From Pseudomonas songnenensis (GTDB lineage Bacteria > Pseudomonadota > Gammaproteobacteria > Pseudomonadales > Pseudomonadaceae), in contig NZ_RFFN01000004.1 in NCBI RefSeq assembly GCF_003696315.1, forward strand, positions 256,673 to 320,672: a DNA stretch of 64,000 nt, given 5' to 3'. Within the stretch, counting starts at the first letter, position 1; each line of letters opens with the position of its first letter. The notes beneath the pieces are model-generated. The model ran no database searches and had not been told where the DNA came from. It saw only the letters and a program-made list of their open reading frames with translations. Position numbers and translations under genes: made by a program. Shown in pieces: positions 35,146 to 46,465 of this stretch.

Positions 35146-37055
35146 GTTGCACCACTCCCAGTCCAGGTTCTGACCGCTCGCCCTACGGTTTCTGGCCCAG
35201 CGATTGGAGTGCTGAAGCCGCGGCGGTCGCCAGCCGGGACTATGCGGAGCTGCGTGCCGGGCACGGCGGGCTGTACTGGGTCGAATATGACCCGTCTCAT
35301 GGGCGCTGCACGCTGTGGTTCTGGCAGAGCGGCAGTGCGCACTGCCTGACCCCCGAGGGGTTTTCGGTTCGCAGCCGCGTTTACGAATACGGCGGCGGCG
35401 CGTTCTGTCTGACCGCGAAGGGGCTCGCCTTCGTAAACGAGGCGGATCAGCAGATCCATCTGCAGGCGACCGAGCCTACCGGCGGGGCATCACATCCCGT
35501 GGCACTGACTGGTCGACCCAACTGTCGATACGGCGATCTGCAGCATGATCACCACGCCGAAGCGATCATCGCGCTGGAAGAGACCCACGGTGCTGATGGC
35601 GTCGAGCACCGTCTGGTTGCCCTGGCCCTTGCCGATGGCGCCCGCGAGGTGGTCGTCGAAGGCGCTGATTTTTATTCGTCTGCGGCCCTCAGTCCGGACG
35701 GAACACGGCTGGCCTGGATCGAATGGGACAGGCCAGAGCAGCCCTGGACGGCGACGCGTCTGTGCGTCGCCACGCGCATGCCAGATGGGCGTTGGGGTGA
35801 CAGGTGCGTCCTGGCTGGCGCAGCGGGCGGAGAATCCCTGCAGCAGCCGCGCTTTGCCGCCGATGGTCGATTGCATTGCCTCAGCGACCGTTCGGGCTTC
35901 TGGCAGCCATGGGCCGAGGTGGACGGAACACTGGTGAGGCCTTCGAGCCTTGCGCACGCCGGCGCGGATTACGATTGCGCCCCGGCGCCCTGGCAGCTGG
36001 GCACCACCAGTTATCTGCCGCTTAGCGACGGCGATCTGCTGTTGACCCACATGGTCGACGGCTATGGCTGGTTGTTCGAGCACGCTAACAACGGCAGCCC
36101 GCGCCAACTGGCCACGGAATTCACGCGCTGCCGTCAGCTTGCTGCGAACGACCGCCATGTGTTCTGCATCGCCGGCTCGCCGGAGCGAACTCCTGCTGTA
36201 CTGGCTATCGAGCGTGCCAGCGGTACGCTGCATATCCTGGCAGGTGGGGCGATGCCGCTGGCGACCGATCAGTTGTCACGTCCACAACCGCTGCGTTTTG
36301 CAACCGGAGAAGATGAAGTCGCCCATGCCTTCTTCTATCCGCCGCGCAACGCACATTGCCACGCTGAGGCCGATACATTGCCGCCGCTGGTGGTGTTCGC
36401 CCACGGTGGTCCGACGTCGGCGAGCTACCCCGTATTCGATCCGCGCATCCAGTTCTGGACGCAGCGTGGCTTCGCCGTCGTCGACGTCAACTACCGCGGC
36501 AGCAGTGGCTTCGGTCGCGCCTATAGGCAGCGCCTGCGCGAGCAATGGGGCGTGGTGGATGTGGAAGATGCGTGCCAGGCGGTTCGAGCACTCGTGGGGC
36601 AGGGGGCGGTTGATTCGCGGCGGGTGTTCATCCGCGGTTCCAGCGCTGGCGGCTATACCGCGCTGAGCGCGCTGGCCGCCACCGATCTGTTCCGCGGCGG
36701 AGCCAGCCTGTATGGCGTCAGCGATCCGCTGGCCCTGCGTCGGGCGACGCACAAGTTCGAGGGTGACTATCTGGACTGGTTGATCGGCGATCCTCAGCAG
36801 GTACCGGAGCGTTTTCGTGAGCGCGCGCCGTTGTACAACGCCGAGCGCATCACCGCTCCTGTCATTTTCCTTCAGGGCGGTCAGGACGCCGTCGTGCTGC
36901 CGGAACAGACGGAATCGATGGTGGCGGCTTTGCGCAGCCGTGGTATCACGGTCGACTATCGGCTGTATCCCGACGAGCGCCACGGCTTCCGCCAGGCTGC
37001 CAATCTGGCGGATGCGCTGGAGCGGGAATGGCGCTTCTATCAGCGCCTGCTCTAG
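35142..37055 (+). CDS. pqqH: S9-family peptidase of the PQQ operon
   Basis: A 637-residue prolyl-oligopeptidase-type serine peptidase with an N-terminal beta-propeller (~1-370) and a C-terminal alpha/beta hydrolase. The triad is S501 (RGSSAGGY), D582 (GGQDAVV) and H614 (ERHGFRQ). No signal peptide is seen, so it should be cytosolic. In P. aeruginosa the same position after pqqE is annotated pqqH. It may trim or recycle the PqqA peptide; that role is inferred. The start overlaps pqqE by 4 bp. Confidence 0.88.
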   Translation: MSCTTPSPGSDRSPYGFWPSDWSAEAAAVASRDYAELRAGHGGLYWVEYDPSHGRCTLWFWQSGSAHCLTPEGFSVRSRVYEYGGGAFCLTAKGLAFVNEADQQIHLQATEPTGGASHPVALTGRPNCRYGDLQHDHHAEAIIALEETHGADGVEHRLVALALADGAREVVVEGADFYSSAALSPDGTRLAWIEWDRPEQPWTATRLCVATRMPDGRWGDRCVLAGAAGGESLQQPRFAADGRLHCLSDRSGFWQPWAEVDGTLVRPSSLAHAGADYDCAPAPWQLGTTSYLPLSDGDLLLTHMVDGYGWLFEHANNGSPRQLATEFTRCRQLAANDRHVFCIAGSPERTPAVLAIERASGTLHILAGGAMPLATDQLSRPQPLRFATGEDEVAHAFFYPPRNAHCHAEADTLPPLVVFAHGGPTSASYPVFDPRIQFWTQRGFAVVDVNYRGSSGFGRAYRQRLREQWGVVDVEDACQAVRALVGQGAVDSRRVFIRGSSAGGYTALSALAATDLFRGGASLYGVSDPLALRRATHKFEGDYLDWLIGDPQQVPERFRERAPLYNAERITAPVIFLQGGQDAVVLPEQTESMVAALRSRGITVDYRLYPDERHGFRQAANLADALEREWRFYQRLL

Positions 37056-37162
37056 CTCTTTCCGCCAGACGGGCGCAATCGCCCTCCATTAGGCGCATTG
37101 CATTGGCCGAGTAATGCAGTAGGCTTGCGCCAGTTGTTACAAAAAATAAAAAGGCCGCAGTG

Positions 37163-38326
37163 ATGAGCCCGAATATCAGCCTTCAGCGCAAGTTCGTATC
37201 CCCTGAAATCATCTTCGGTGCGGGTTGTCGTCATAGCGTCGGCAATTGCGCCGCCAATTTCGGTGCGCGCAAGGTGTTGCTGGTGTCTGACCCAGGCGTG
37301 GTTCAGGCCGGGTGGGTGGCCGACGTGCAGGCCAGCCTCGAACGGCAGAACATCGGACATTGCCTGTTCACCGGGGTATCACCAAACCCGCGTTGTGAAG
37401 AGGTGATGCTCGGCGCCGAGCTTTACCGTAGCGAAGGCTGCAACGTCATCGTTGCAGTTGGCGGCGGCAGTCCAATGGATTGCGCCAAGGGCATCGGTAT
37501 CGTCGCAGCCCATGGCCGTCACATTTACGAGTTCGAAGGCGTGGACACGCTGCGCGTGCCCAGCCCGCCATTGATCCTGATCCCGACCACGGCCGGGACA
37601 TCGGCCGATGTCTCGCAGTTCGTGATCATTTCCAATCAGCAAGAGCGGATGAAGTTCTCCATCGTCAGCAAGGCCGCCGTGCCGGATGTTTCGCTGATCG
37701 ACCCGGAAACCACCCTGAGCATGGACCCGTTTCTTTCGGCCTGTACGGGCATCGATGCGCTGGTGCATGCCATCGAGGCCTTCGTTTCGACTGGCCACGG
37801 CCCGCTGACCGACCCCCATGCCCTGGAAGCCATGCGGCTGATCAATGGCAATCTTGTACAGATGATCGCCAATCCGGCCGATATCGCCCTGCGCGAGCAG
37901 ATCATGCTTGGCAGCATGCAGGCCGGTCTGGCCTTCTCCAATGCGATTCTTGGCGCGGTACACGCCATGTCCCACAGTCTTGGCGGCTATCTCGACCTGC
38001 CGCACGGTGTGTGCAATGCGGTCCTCGTCGAGCACGTGGTCGCGTTCAATTACGATGCCGCGCCGGACCGCTACCGCATGGTTGCCGAAACTCTGGGGAT
38101 CGACTCCCGCGGGCTGAGCCACCGGCAGGTGCGTGAACGGCTGGTGCAGCACCTGATCGATCTCAAACAGCAGATTGGCTTCAGAGAGACCCTTGGCCTG
38201 CACGGCGTGAACCTTTCGGATATTCCGTTCCTCTCCCAGCATGCGATGCAGGATCCGTGCATTCTCACCAATCCACGCTCGTCGACGCAGCGGGACGTCG
38301 AGGTCGTCTATGCCGAAGCCCTCTGA
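37163..38326 (+). CDS. ercA: Iron-containing alcohol dehydrogenase ErcA
   Basis: A 387-residue group III NAD(P) alcohol dehydrogenase. GGGSPMDCAKG and PTTAGTSADVS bind the cofactor, and the iron site is in DALVHAIEAF and HAMSHSLGGYLDLPHG. In P. aeruginosa ErcA sits beside pqqH and takes part in ethanol-oxidation regulation rather than bulk catabolism. I chose ATG 37163 over the GTG three bases earlier. The C-terminus overlaps the sensor kinase start by 17 bp. Confidence 0.9.
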   Translation: MSPNISLQRKFVSPEIIFGAGCRHSVGNCAANFGARKVLLVSDPGVVQAGWVADVQASLERQNIGHCLFTGVSPNPRCEEVMLGAELYRSEGCNVIVAVGGGSPMDCAKGIGIVAAHGRHIYEFEGVDTLRVPSPPLILIPTTAGTSADVSQFVIISNQQERMKFSIVSKAAVPDVSLIDPETTLSMDPFLSACTGIDALVHAIEAFVSTGHGPLTDPHALEAMRLINGNLVQMIANPADIALREQIMLGSMQAGLAFSNAILGAVHAMSHSLGGYLDLPHGVCNAVLVEHVVAFNYDAAPDRYRMVAETLGIDSRGLSHRQVRERLVQHLIDLKQQIGFRETLGLHGVNLSDIPFLSQHAMQDPCILTNPRSSTQRDVEVVYAEAL

Positions 38327-40007
38327 TGACCAGCATCAGGCGCTGACGCAGCTGCTTGGTTTTGGTAGCCATTCGGCCCGCAAAAGCCATTATCCGGAGC
38401 TGGTGGCCCGGCTGGAGGAGCTCGAAGCCGAGCGCAATCGCTACAAATGGCTGTTCGAGCACGCCGTGCACGGCATCTTCCAGGCCAGCCTGCAGGAAGG
38501 CATCCGGGCCGCCAATCCGGCACTTGCGCGCATGCTGGGCTACGAAACCCCGGAAGACGCGCTGTGGACCCTGACCGATCTTTCCCATCACCTGTTCATC
38601 GGCGGTGAAGAAGAGCTGCGTCAGATTCGTCATACGTTGAGTCAGCAGAACGGGCTGTTTGGCTACGAGACGCGCCTGCGCCGCAAGGATGGCAGCGCCA
38701 TCTACGTGATCATGAATCTGTTGCTCAAGCCGGACGAAGAGGGGCTGGTCGAGGGCTTCGTCGCCGATGTGACCGAGCGCAAGCTGGCGCAGTTGCGTCT
38801 GTTGCAGCTCAACGAAGAGCTGGAGCAGCGCGTCGCCGAACGTACCTGCGAATTGCGCGAGGCTCGTGATGCGGCGGAGGCGGCCAATCTGAGCAAGGAC
38901 AAATACCTCGCTGCGGCCAGTCACGACCTGCTGCAGCCGCTCAACGCGGCGCGCCTGCTGATCTCGACCCTGCGTGAACGCCAGCTGCCGCAGAGTGAGT
39001 TGCATCTGGTCGAGCGGGCGCACCTGGCGCTGGAGGGCGCCGAAGACCTGCTTACCGATCTGCTCGATATTTCCAAGCTCGATCAGGCCGCCATCAAACC
39101 CGACATCGATGCCTATTCGCTTGACGACATCCTGCTGCCGCTGATTTCCGAGTTCCAGCCGGTCGCTGCGGCGAAGGGCCTGCAGCTGTCCCATTACCTG
39201 CCGCGTTGCGCCATCAGCTGCGATTTCCGCTTGCTGACGCGGATTCTGCGCAACCTGCTAAGCAATGCCTGCCGCTATACCGACGTCGGTGGCGTGCTGC
39301 TGGGCGCGCGCAAGCGTGGCGACATGTTGCGTATCGAAGTGTGGGATACCGGCCGAGGCATCCCGGAGCAGGACCTGCATTCGATCTTCCTCGAGTTCAA
39401 CCAGCTCGGCGTGAGCCGCGCGGCAGAACGCAGCGGCGTTGGATTGGGGCTGGCGATCGTCGACCGGATCGCCAACATGCTGGACTACCGTGTGCTGGTG
39501 CGCTCGCGTCCAGGGCGTGGCTCGGTGTTCAGTATCGATGTACCTGTGGCCGCGACTGTACCGCCGCGAAGCGCTGTCACACCGGTGATCGCACCCCAGC
39601 TCGGTGACCCCTTGCCCGGCCGGCGCTTGCTGGTGATTGATAACGAAACCAGCATTCTGCACAGCATGGCGGCGTTGCTCGAGCAGTGGGGCTGTACGGT
39701 GCTGACCGCGACCGACGAGCAAACCGCCCTTGCGGCGCTGGGCAATGTCGCTCCGGATGCGATTCTTGCGGATTATCACCTTGACCATGGCAGCACTGGC
39801 TGGGATGTCGTGCTGGCGCTGCGAGCACGTTTTTCCGCGCGACTGCCGGTGGTGATGATCACCGCCGATCGCAGCGATCAATGCCGCCGCCAGCTGCAAG
39901 GTGTCGGCGTGCCGGTGCTGAACAAGCCGGTCAAGCCTGGAAAGATGCGTTCTGTGCTCAGTCATCTGCTGGGCGACGACGGAACGGGTGGGGCGAATGA
40001 CGTCTGA
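38310..40007 (+). CDS. ercS': Hybrid sensor histidine kinase of ErcS' type
   Basis: A 565-residue cytosolic hybrid kinase. The order is a PAS domain (~45-160), a coiled coil (~163-195), a HisKA domain with H205 (AAASHDLLQPL), an HATPase domain (DTGRGIPEQD, GVGLGLAIVDRI), and a receiver domain with D488 (ILADYHLDHG). No transmembrane helix is seen. The same gene follows ercA in P. aeruginosa and belongs to the ethanol-oxidation regulatory network. The signal is unknown. Confidence 0.88.
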   Translation: MPKPSDDQHQALTQLLGFGSHSARKSHYPELVARLEELEAERNRYKWLFEHAVHGIFQASLQEGIRAANPALARMLGYETPEDALWTLTDLSHHLFIGGEEELRQIRHTLSQQNGLFGYETRLRRKDGSAIYVIMNLLLKPDEEGLVEGFVADVTERKLAQLRLLQLNEELEQRVAERTCELREARDAAEAANLSKDKYLAAASHDLLQPLNAARLLISTLRERQLPQSELHLVERAHLALEGAEDLLTDLLDISKLDQAAIKPDIDAYSLDDILLPLISEFQPVAAAKGLQLSHYLPRCAISCDFRLLTRILRNLLSNACRYTDVGGVLLGARKRGDMLRIEVWDTGRGIPEQDLHSIFLEFNQLGVSRAAERSGVGLGLAIVDRIANMLDYRVLVRSRPGRGSVFSIDVPVAATVPPRSAVTPVIAPQLGDPLPGRRLLVIDNETSILHSMAALLEQWGCTVLTATDEQTALAALGNVAPDAILADYHLDHGSTGWDVVLALRARFSARLPVVMITADRSDQCRRQLQGVGVPVLNKPVKPGKMRSVLSHLLGDDGTGGANDV

Positions 40008-40058
40008 GACGATCTGGATCAAGTTTCCCGAAGACACCAGGCGGTTAGACTGCTGCCC

Positions 40059-40403
40059 ATGAAAGCCTGTCTGCGTCTGTTTCTCGTCCTGCTGATCAGC
40101 GTTGCGCTTCCCGTTACCGGGATGGCGGCACTGCAGCTGAGCGCGGAGCCGTGCCAGATGCAGGATGATTCGCAGGTGTCCGAGCACGTCGGGCATCCGC
40201 TCGTGGTGCAGGATGACGACGAACATGCGCACGATGGAAACCCGTTGTGTGAAAGCGGCCACCAGTGCAAGTCCGGCAGCATGCTGCAGTCCACCGTGCT
40301 CAAACCGGGTCTCGGCGCATCGGTGCCATTGCTCGTCCTGAGCCATTCCGAGTTTTTTCCTGCCCGCTCCGGCGCCGATGTCTGGCGTCCACCGCGTCAC
40401 TGA
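40059..40403 (+). CDS. Small secreted His/Cys-rich protein upstream of cus genes
   Basis: A 114-residue protein with a signal peptide (1-23, ending TGMAAL). The mature part has a His/Asp-rich stretch (EHVGHP, DDDEHAHDG) and CESGHQCKSGSM, consistent with periplasmic metal binding. It precedes the CusC-type gene by about 90 bp and probably shares copper or silver induction. No named family is recognised with certainty. Confidence 0.75.
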   Translation: MKACLRLFLVLLISVALPVTGMAALQLSAEPCQMQDDSQVSEHVGHPLVVQDDDEHAHDGNPLCESGHQCKSGSMLQSTVLKPGLGASVPLLVLSHSEFFPARSGADVWRPPRH

Positions 40404-40453
40404 TTCCTTCGCTGACCTGACTCGCCCCGCATTCATGCGTTGAGGCGCTGTAA

Positions 40454-40472
40454 GCATGCCGCTGCGGCATGC
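40454..40472. promoter_or_regulatory. Palindrome in the cus leader
   Basis: GCATGCCGC-T-GCGGCATGC is a perfect 9-bp-arm palindrome 23 bp before the outer-membrane gene's ATG. It may be a regulator site or a hairpin between the two genes. Confidence 0.45.
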
Positions 40473-40495
40473 AGGAATATCGAGGAATCCACTCC

Positions 40496-41749
40496 ATGAA
40501 CTTCCAAGTCATAGGGAAGTATCGGCCCGTCGCCGCCTTGGCCTGCATTTGCGCATTCGCCTGGCCTGTCGCCGCTACGGGTCTGACCTTCGACGACGCC
40601 CTCAGCCTTGCACAACAGCAAGCACCGTCATTGCGAGCCGAGGCGTCCAGGTTGAACGCAGCGCGCAGCGAGGCCATTGCTGCAGGTGAGCTACCGGACC
40701 CGAAGCTGCTGCTCGGCGTGCAGAACCTGCCCGTCGAGGGCGCTGAGCGCTGGAGCCTCACCGACGATGGGATGACCATGCGTATGGTTGGCCTGATGCA
40801 AGAGGTACCCAATCGGGACAAGCGCAAGGCGCGTACCGACGTGGCCCACGCCGCGGTCGGACGTGCCGATGCGGCGCGTGAGGTCGAAACCCTCAGGGTG
40901 CATCTGGCGGCGGCTCAGGCGTGGATCGCTACCCACTCGGTGGAGCGCAAGATTCAGCTCTTCGATGAGCTGTTCGAGGAAAACCGCCTGCTCGGCGAAG
41001 CGATTCGGGCACGTATCGCCGGTGGGCGAGGGCAGCTGACCGACAGCGTCACCGCGAGGCAGCAGGCAGCCCTTCTGGCAGAGCGCCAGGACGAACTGCA
41101 TCAGCAATATCGCCAGGCCCGCGCGGCGCTGGTGCGCTGGGTTGGCGAGGCTGGCAACCAGCCGCTGCGTGGTGAGTCGCCACAGTGGACGATTGGGCAC
41201 GACCAGTTGATCCGTCGCGTCGCCAGCCATCCTCAGCTGAGCGCCTATGCACCGATGACCGAAGAGGCCCGGGCACGCATTCGCGAGGCGACCGCCGAGA
41301 AGCAGATCGACTGGAGCTGGGAGGTCAGCTACCTCAAGCGCGGTCGCGAGTACGGCGATATGGTCAATCTGCAGTTCAGCTTCGATCTGCCAGTGTTCCA
41401 GCGTTCGCGGCAGAACCCGCGGATCGCCGCGCGCTATGCGGAGCTCGACCAGCTGGAGGCAGAGCGAGAAGCCATGGTGCGTGAGTTCGCCGAGCAGCTC
41501 GACGTGGAGCTGGCTGAGCTGGAGCGCCTGCAGCGCGCCCAGCAGCGAAACGAAGAGGTGCTGCTGCCTCTTGCGCGGGAAAAGACCGAACTGGCCATGG
41601 CTGGCTACCGGGCCGGCACCAATGACCTGGAGGCGGTACTCGGCGCACGCAATGAGCTGATCGAAACCCGCCTGAAACAGATCGACCTGCAAGGACTGGT
41701 GGCCACCGCCGCGTCGCGGCTGCACCTCGCCTACGGAGACGCCAAATGA
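40496..41749 (+). CDS. TolC-family outer-membrane channel (CusC/CzcC type)
   Basis: A 417-residue outer-membrane factor with a signal peptide (1-27) and long coiled-coil hairpins (heptads in LNAARSEAIAAGEL, RVHLAAAQAWIATH and AEREAMVREFAEQLDVELAELERLQ). It forms the exit duct for the RND pump encoded next. The ATG at 40496 follows GAGGAA. The stop overlaps the adaptor start by 4 bp. Confidence 0.88.
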   Translation: MNFQVIGKYRPVAALACICAFAWPVAATGLTFDDALSLAQQQAPSLRAEASRLNAARSEAIAAGELPDPKLLLGVQNLPVEGAERWSLTDDGMTMRMVGLMQEVPNRDKRKARTDVAHAAVGRADAAREVETLRVHLAAAQAWIATHSVERKIQLFDELFEENRLLGEAIRARIAGGRGQLTDSVTARQQAALLAERQDELHQQYRQARAALVRWVGEAGNQPLRGESPQWTIGHDQLIRRVASHPQLSAYAPMTEEARARIREATAEKQIDWSWEVSYLKRGREYGDMVNLQFSFDLPVFQRSRQNPRIAARYAELDQLEAEREAMVREFAEQLDVELAELERLQRAQQRNEEVLLPLAREKTELAMAGYRAGTNDLEAVLGARNELIETRLKQIDLQGLVATAASRLHLAYGDAK

Positions 41750-43233
41750 GCCGGAATACGTTTGCAAACCTCAGCTTGGCCGCTCTGACAGCGATGCTCG
41801 GTGGCGCTGCCGGTTATTGGCTTGCCAGTCAGGACGAGCACGGTGCAGAGCATCTGGACAAAACTGTAGTGAGCCAGGCCCAGGTGTTGTACTGGTACGA
41901 CCCGATGGTGCCGCAGCATCGCTTCGATAAACCGGGTAAATCGCCATTCATGGATATGGATCTGGTGCCACGTTATGCCGGCGAGAGTGGCGACGCGGCA
42001 GCCATCAGCATCGATGCCGGCATCACGCAGAACCTTGGCGTGCGTCTGGCATCAGTGACGCGCGGGCAGTTGGCCAGCCAGATCGAAGCGGTTGGCGTGC
42101 TCGAATACAACGCGCGCGATGTGGCCGTGGTTCAGGCCCGCGCGGGCGGCTTCGTCGAGCGTGTCTACCATCATGCCCCGGGTGATCTGCTCGACAAGGG
42201 CGCCCCGCTGGCCGATCTGCTGATTCCCGAATGGTCGGCCGCGCAGGAGGAGTACCTGGCGCTACGCCGTATTGGCGAACCGGCACTGTTGGACGCTGCC
42301 CGCCAGCGGCTGCGTCTGGCTGGAATGCCAGCGGCGACCATCAGTCAGCTTGAGCGCAGTGGAAAGGTCAGTGCTTCGATCACCATCGTCACCCCCATTT
42401 CCGGCGTACTGCAGGAGCTCGACGTGCGTGAGGGCATGAGCCTGGCGGCCGGTGCGCCGCTGGCGCGGATCAATGGCCTGGACAGCGTCTGGCTGGAAGT
42501 TGCCGTGCCGGAGGCGCAGAGCACAGGGATAGGCGTAGGGCAACGAGCTACCGCGCGCCTGCCGGCCATGCCAGGGGAGCGTATCGAAGGCACCATCACT
42601 GCCGTGCTGCCGGAGGCCAATGCCGCCAGCCGTACCCTGCGCGTGCGCGTGCAGCTGCCCAATCCGCAAGGCCTGCTGAGGCCCGGGCTGACCGCGCAGG
42701 CAACCTTGAATGGCGCAGACAACACTTCGGCTCTGCTGATCCCCAGCGAGGCCGTGATCCGGACCGGTCGGCGCAGCCTGGTGATGCTCGCCGAGGCCGG
42801 TGGCCGTTACCGGCCGGTAGAGGTCGTAACGGGCCGCGAGAGCGCAAGCCAGACCGCCGTCGTCGCAGGCCTCGAAGAAGGGCAGCAGGTCGTGGCCTCG
42901 GGGCAGTTCCTGCTGGATTCGGAAGCCAGCCTGCGCGGAATCGTGGCGTCGCCGCCTTCCGACGATACGGGGCACGCGCACGATCATGCGCAGGTCGCAC
43001 CGGCGCTGCATGAATCCGAAGGCCGCGTTCTTGCGCTGGACGAAAACCGGGTGAAGATCGCCCATGGACCGTTCCATACGCTGGGCATGCCGGGCATGAC
43101 GATGAGCTTCGCGGTGGCCGACACGGCGTTGCTGCACGGTGTCCAGGCGCAAGACCGGATTCGTTTCGCCGTGCGGGAAACCGATCAGGGCTTGTTGATC
43201 GAGCGCGTTCAGCTCGTGGAGAAGCAGCCATGA
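41746..43233 (+). CDS. cusB: CusB-type periplasmic adaptor with a fused CusF-like domain
   Basis: A 495-residue membrane-fusion protein. After an N-terminal membrane anchor (~7-27) comes a heavy-metal-binding YHS-like motif ([23 protein letters not shown]). Then follow the lipoyl, hairpin and beta-barrel domains and a His-rich linker (TGHAHDHAQ). The C-terminal ~75 residues form a CusF-like domain ([19 protein letters not shown]), a periplasmic metal chaperone encoded separately in E. coli. CusF's copper-capping Trp is not present (GMPGMTM instead of NWPEMTM). Confidence 0.88.
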   Translation: MSRNTFANLSLAALTAMLGGAAGYWLASQDEHGAEHLDKTVVSQAQVLYWYDPMVPQHRFDKPGKSPFMDMDLVPRYAGESGDAAAISIDAGITQNLGVRLASVTRGQLASQIEAVGVLEYNARDVAVVQARAGGFVERVYHHAPGDLLDKGAPLADLLIPEWSAAQEEYLALRRIGEPALLDAARQRLRLAGMPAATISQLERSGKVSASITIVTPISGVLQELDVREGMSLAAGAPLARINGLDSVWLEVAVPEAQSTGIGVGQRATARLPAMPGERIEGTITAVLPEANAASRTLRVRVQLPNPQGLLRPGLTAQATLNGADNTSALLIPSEAVIRTGRRSLVMLAEAGGRYRPVEVVTGRESASQTAVVAGLEEGQQVVASGQFLLDSEASLRGIVASPPSDDTGHAHDHAQVAPALHESEGRVLALDENRVKIAHGPFHTLGMPGMTMSFAVADTALLHGVQAQDRIRFAVRETDQGLLIERVQLVEKQP

Positions 43234-46200
43234 TCGCCGCATTGATCCGCTGGTCCGTGCTGAACCGGTTTCTCGTGTTGCTGGCGACCCTGCTGATGAC
43301 TGCCGTGGGGATCTGGGCGGTACGAACCACGCCAATCGATGCACTGCCAGACCTCTCGGATGTGCAGGTCATCATCCGCACGCCTTATCCGGGACAGGCA
43401 CCGCAGATCGTCGAGAACCAGGTGACCTACCCGTTGACCACAACGATGCTCTCGGTACCCGGAGCCAAGACTGTGCGAGGCTATTCGTTCTTCGGCGACA
43501 GCTTCGTCTATGTGCTGTTCGAGGACGGCACCGACCTGTACTGGGCACGCTCGCGGGTACTGGAGTATCTGAGCCAGGTTCAGAGTCGCCTGCCGGCCAG
43601 CGCCAAGCCCTCGCTCGGGCCGGATGCCACCGGTGTCGGCTGGATCTACCAGTACGCGCTGGTCGACCGCAGCGGCAGGCATGATCTCGCTCAGTTGCGC
43701 AGCCTGCAGGACTGGTTTCTCAAGTACGAGCTGATCACGCTGCCAAACGTGGCTGAAGTGGCGACCATCGGCGGCATGGTCAAGCAGTACCAGGTGGTGC
43801 TCGATCCGTTGAAGATGGCCAGCCTTGCCATAACCCAGGCCCAGGTGATCGAGGCCATCGGTATGGCCAATCAGGAAACCGGCGGCGCCGTACTGGAGCT
43901 GGCGGAAACCGAGTACATGGTGCGCGCCTCGGGCTACCTGCAGACCCTTGATGACTTCCGGCAGATTCCTCTGCAGCTCAGCGCCAAGGGCGTGCCGGTT
44001 ACGCTCGGTGATGTTGCGCATGTGCAGCTCGGCCCTGAGATGCGTCGGGGTATCGCCGAACTCGACGGGGAGGGGGAAACCGTTGGCGGCGTGGTCATCC
44101 TGCGCAGCGGCAAGAATGCACGGGAAACGCTTGCCGCCGTGCACGGCAAGCTCGAGGAGCTGAAGCGCAGCCTGCCAACGGGTGTCGAAATCGTCACCAC
44201 TTACGACCGCAGTCAGCTGATCGATCGCGCGGTGGAAAACCTGAGCGTCAAACTGCTGGAGGAATTTATCGTCGTCGCGCTGGTGTGCGGCATCTTCCTC
44301 TGGCACTTGCGCTCGTCGCTGGTGGCCATCGTTTCGCTTCCCATCGGCGTACTGATCGCTTTCGCGGTGATGCGCTACCAGGGCATCAACGCCAACATCA
44401 TGTCGCTCGGCGGGATCGCCATCGCCATTGGCGCGATGGTTGATGCCGCTGTGGTGATGATCGAGAACGCGCACAAGAAGGCCGAGGCCTGGCGCCACGC
44501 CAATCCCGGCAAGGCGCTGGCAGGCGAAGAGCATTGGCGGGTGATGACCAGCGCAGCAGAGGAGGTCGGCCCTGCGCTGTTCTTCTGCCTGCTGATCATT
44601 ACCCTGTCGTTCATCCCGGTATTCACCCTCGAGGCGCAGGAAGGGCGTCTGTTTGGGCCGCTGGCGTTTACCAAGACCTACGCGATGGCGGCCGCAGCCG
44701 GGCTTTCGGTGACGCTGGTACCGGTGCTGATGGGTTACTGGATTCGCGGCAAGTTGCCGGACGAGGCGCGTAACCCACTCAATCGCGGGCTGATCCGGGT
44801 CTATCGTCCCGCGTTGGACAGGGTTCTGGAGCACCCGAAGATCACCATTGCGGTCGCCGTGCTGATCCTGGCTACGACGCTATGGCCGATGTCGCGTCTG
44901 GGCGGCGAGTTTCTTCCGCCCATGGACGAGGGCGATCTGCTCTACATGCCTTCGGCGCTGCCAGGCCTTTCGGCACAAAAGGCAGCCCAGCTGCTGCAGC
45001 AGACCGACCGGATGATCCGCACGGTTCCGGAAGTCGAAACGGTGTTCGGCAAGGCGGGGCGCGCCGAGTCGGCCACCGACCCGGCCCCACTGGAGATGTT
45101 CGAGACCACCATCCGTTTCAAGCCGCGCGAGCAGTGGCGCGCTGGCATGACGCCGGAGAAGCTGGTCGATGAGCTGGATCGGGCTGTTCAGGTGCCCGGT
45201 CTGACCAATATCTGGATACCGCCGATTCGCAACCGAATCGACATGCTTGCCACCGGCATCAAGAGCCCGATCGGGGTGAAGATAGCCGGCGCCAATCTGG
45301 AAGAGATCGATCGTGTCAGCCAGCAGGTGGAAGCCGTTGCCAAGCGCGTTGCGGGTGTCAGCTCGGCGTTTGCCGAGCGCCTGGTCGGCGGGCGTTACAT
45401 CGATATCGATATCGATCGCCGGGATGCGGCGCGCTACGGCCTCAACATCGCCGATGTGCAATCCATCGTTTCCAGCGCCATCGGCGGCGAAACCGTTGGT
45501 GAAACCGTCGAGGGTCTGGCGCGCTACCCAATCAGTGTGCGCTATCCGCGAGAATGGCGGGACACGCCCCAGACACTGGAGGAGTTGCCCATCCTGACGC
45601 CGCAGGGCAGCCAGATCACCCTTGGCAGTGTGGCACGGGTACGGGTCAGCGACGGCCCGCCAATGCTGCGTAGCGAGAACGCTCGGCTAGCCGGTTGGGT
45701 ATACGTGGACGTGCGCGGCCGCGACATCGCTTCGGTCGTTGCCGACCTGCGCGCAGCGATCAGCGCCGATGTTGCCTTGCCCCCCGGCATGAGCCTGAGC
45801 TATTCGGGGCAGTTCGAATTTCTCGAGCGTGCCAACGAGCGGCTCAAGCTGGTCGTGCCGGCGACCTTGCTGATCATCTTCGTACTGCTTTACCTGACCT
45901 TCAGTCGTCTGGATGAGGCCGTGCTGATCATGCTCACGCTGCCTTTCGCGCTGACCGGTGGGGTCTGGTTCCTTTACCTGATGGGCTTCAACCTCTCGGT
46001 GGCCACTGGCGTTGGCTTTATCGCACTGGCCGGCGTCGCCGCGGAGTTCGGCGTAATCATGCTGTTGTATCTGAAGAATGCCTGGGCCGAACGGCAGCGC
46101 GACGGGCTGCACGATGAGGCGGCGCTGTGCGATGCCATCCGTGAAGGTGCGGTGCAGCGTGTGCGGCCTAAGGCCATGACTGTCGCGGTGATCGTCGCCG

Positions 46201-46352
46201 GGTTGCTGCCGATCCTGCTGGGTGCCGGTACCGGTAGCGAGGTGATGAGCCGCATAGCTGCGCCCATGGTCGGCGGGATGCTGAGCGCGCCCCTGCTCTC
46301 GCTCTTCGTGATTCCGGCTGTTTATCGCCTGATGCGCAAACCAAGGGGGTGA
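43230..46352 (+). CDS. cusA: Copper/silver RND efflux pump
   Basis: A 1040-residue heavy-metal RND transporter of the inner membrane, twelve helices and two large periplasmic loops. The three methionines that carry Cu(I)/Ag(I) in E. coli CusA occur at identical positions: M573 (LLYMPS), M623 (LEMFET) and M672 (RIDMLAT). Transmembrane-4 acidic residues are present ([20 protein letters not shown]). The start overlaps cusB. This supports Cu/Ag over Co/Zn/Cd specificity. Confidence 0.94.
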   Translation: MIAALIRWSVLNRFLVLLATLLMTAVGIWAVRTTPIDALPDLSDVQVIIRTPYPGQAPQIVENQVTYPLTTTMLSVPGAKTVRGYSFFGDSFVYVLFEDGTDLYWARSRVLEYLSQVQSRLPASAKPSLGPDATGVGWIYQYALVDRSGRHDLAQLRSLQDWFLKYELITLPNVAEVATIGGMVKQYQVVLDPLKMASLAITQAQVIEAIGMANQETGGAVLELAETEYMVRASGYLQTLDDFRQIPLQLSAKGVPVTLGDVAHVQLGPEMRRGIAELDGEGETVGGVVILRSGKNARETLAAVHGKLEELKRSLPTGVEIVTTYDRSQLIDRAVENLSVKLLEEFIVVALVCGIFLWHLRSSLVAIVSLPIGVLIAFAVMRYQGINANIMSLGGIAIAIGAMVDAAVVMIENAHKKAEAWRHANPGKALAGEEHWRVMTSAAEEVGPALFFCLLIITLSFIPVFTLEAQEGRLFGPLAFTKTYAMAAAAGLSVTLVPVLMGYWIRGKLPDEARNPLNRGLIRVYRPALDRVLEHPKITIAVAVLILATTLWPMSRLGGEFLPPMDEGDLLYMPSALPGLSAQKAAQLLQQTDRMIRTVPEVETVFGKAGRAESATDPAPLEMFETTIRFKPREQWRAGMTPEKLVDELDRAVQVPGLTNIWIPPIRNRIDMLATGIKSPIGVKIAGANLEEIDRVSQQVEAVAKRVAGVSSAFAERLVGGRYIDIDIDRRDAARYGLNIADVQSIVSSAIGGETVGETVEGLARYPISVRYPREWRDTPQTLEELPILTPQGSQITLGSVARVRVSDGPPMLRSENARLAGWVYVDVRGRDIASVVADLRAAISADVALPPGMSLSYSGQFEFLERANERLKLVVPATLLIIFVLLYLTFSRLDEAVLIMLTLPFALTGGVWFLYLMGFNLSVATGVGFIALAGVAAEFGVIMLLYLKNAWAERQRDGLHDEAALCDAIREGAVQRVRPKAMTVAVIVAGLLPILLGAGTGSEVMSRIAAPMVGGMLSAPLLSLFVIPAVYRLMRKPRG

Positions 46353-46465
46353 GCCGCAGGAAACGCTGCGCTGTGTTGTAGGACCTGCGCGCCGCTATGA
46401 TGAGGCGCATTGTTACAGTGCCCTGGTCGAGCAGGCTCGGCGTGGTGGCAGCAGGGGAGGGAAAG

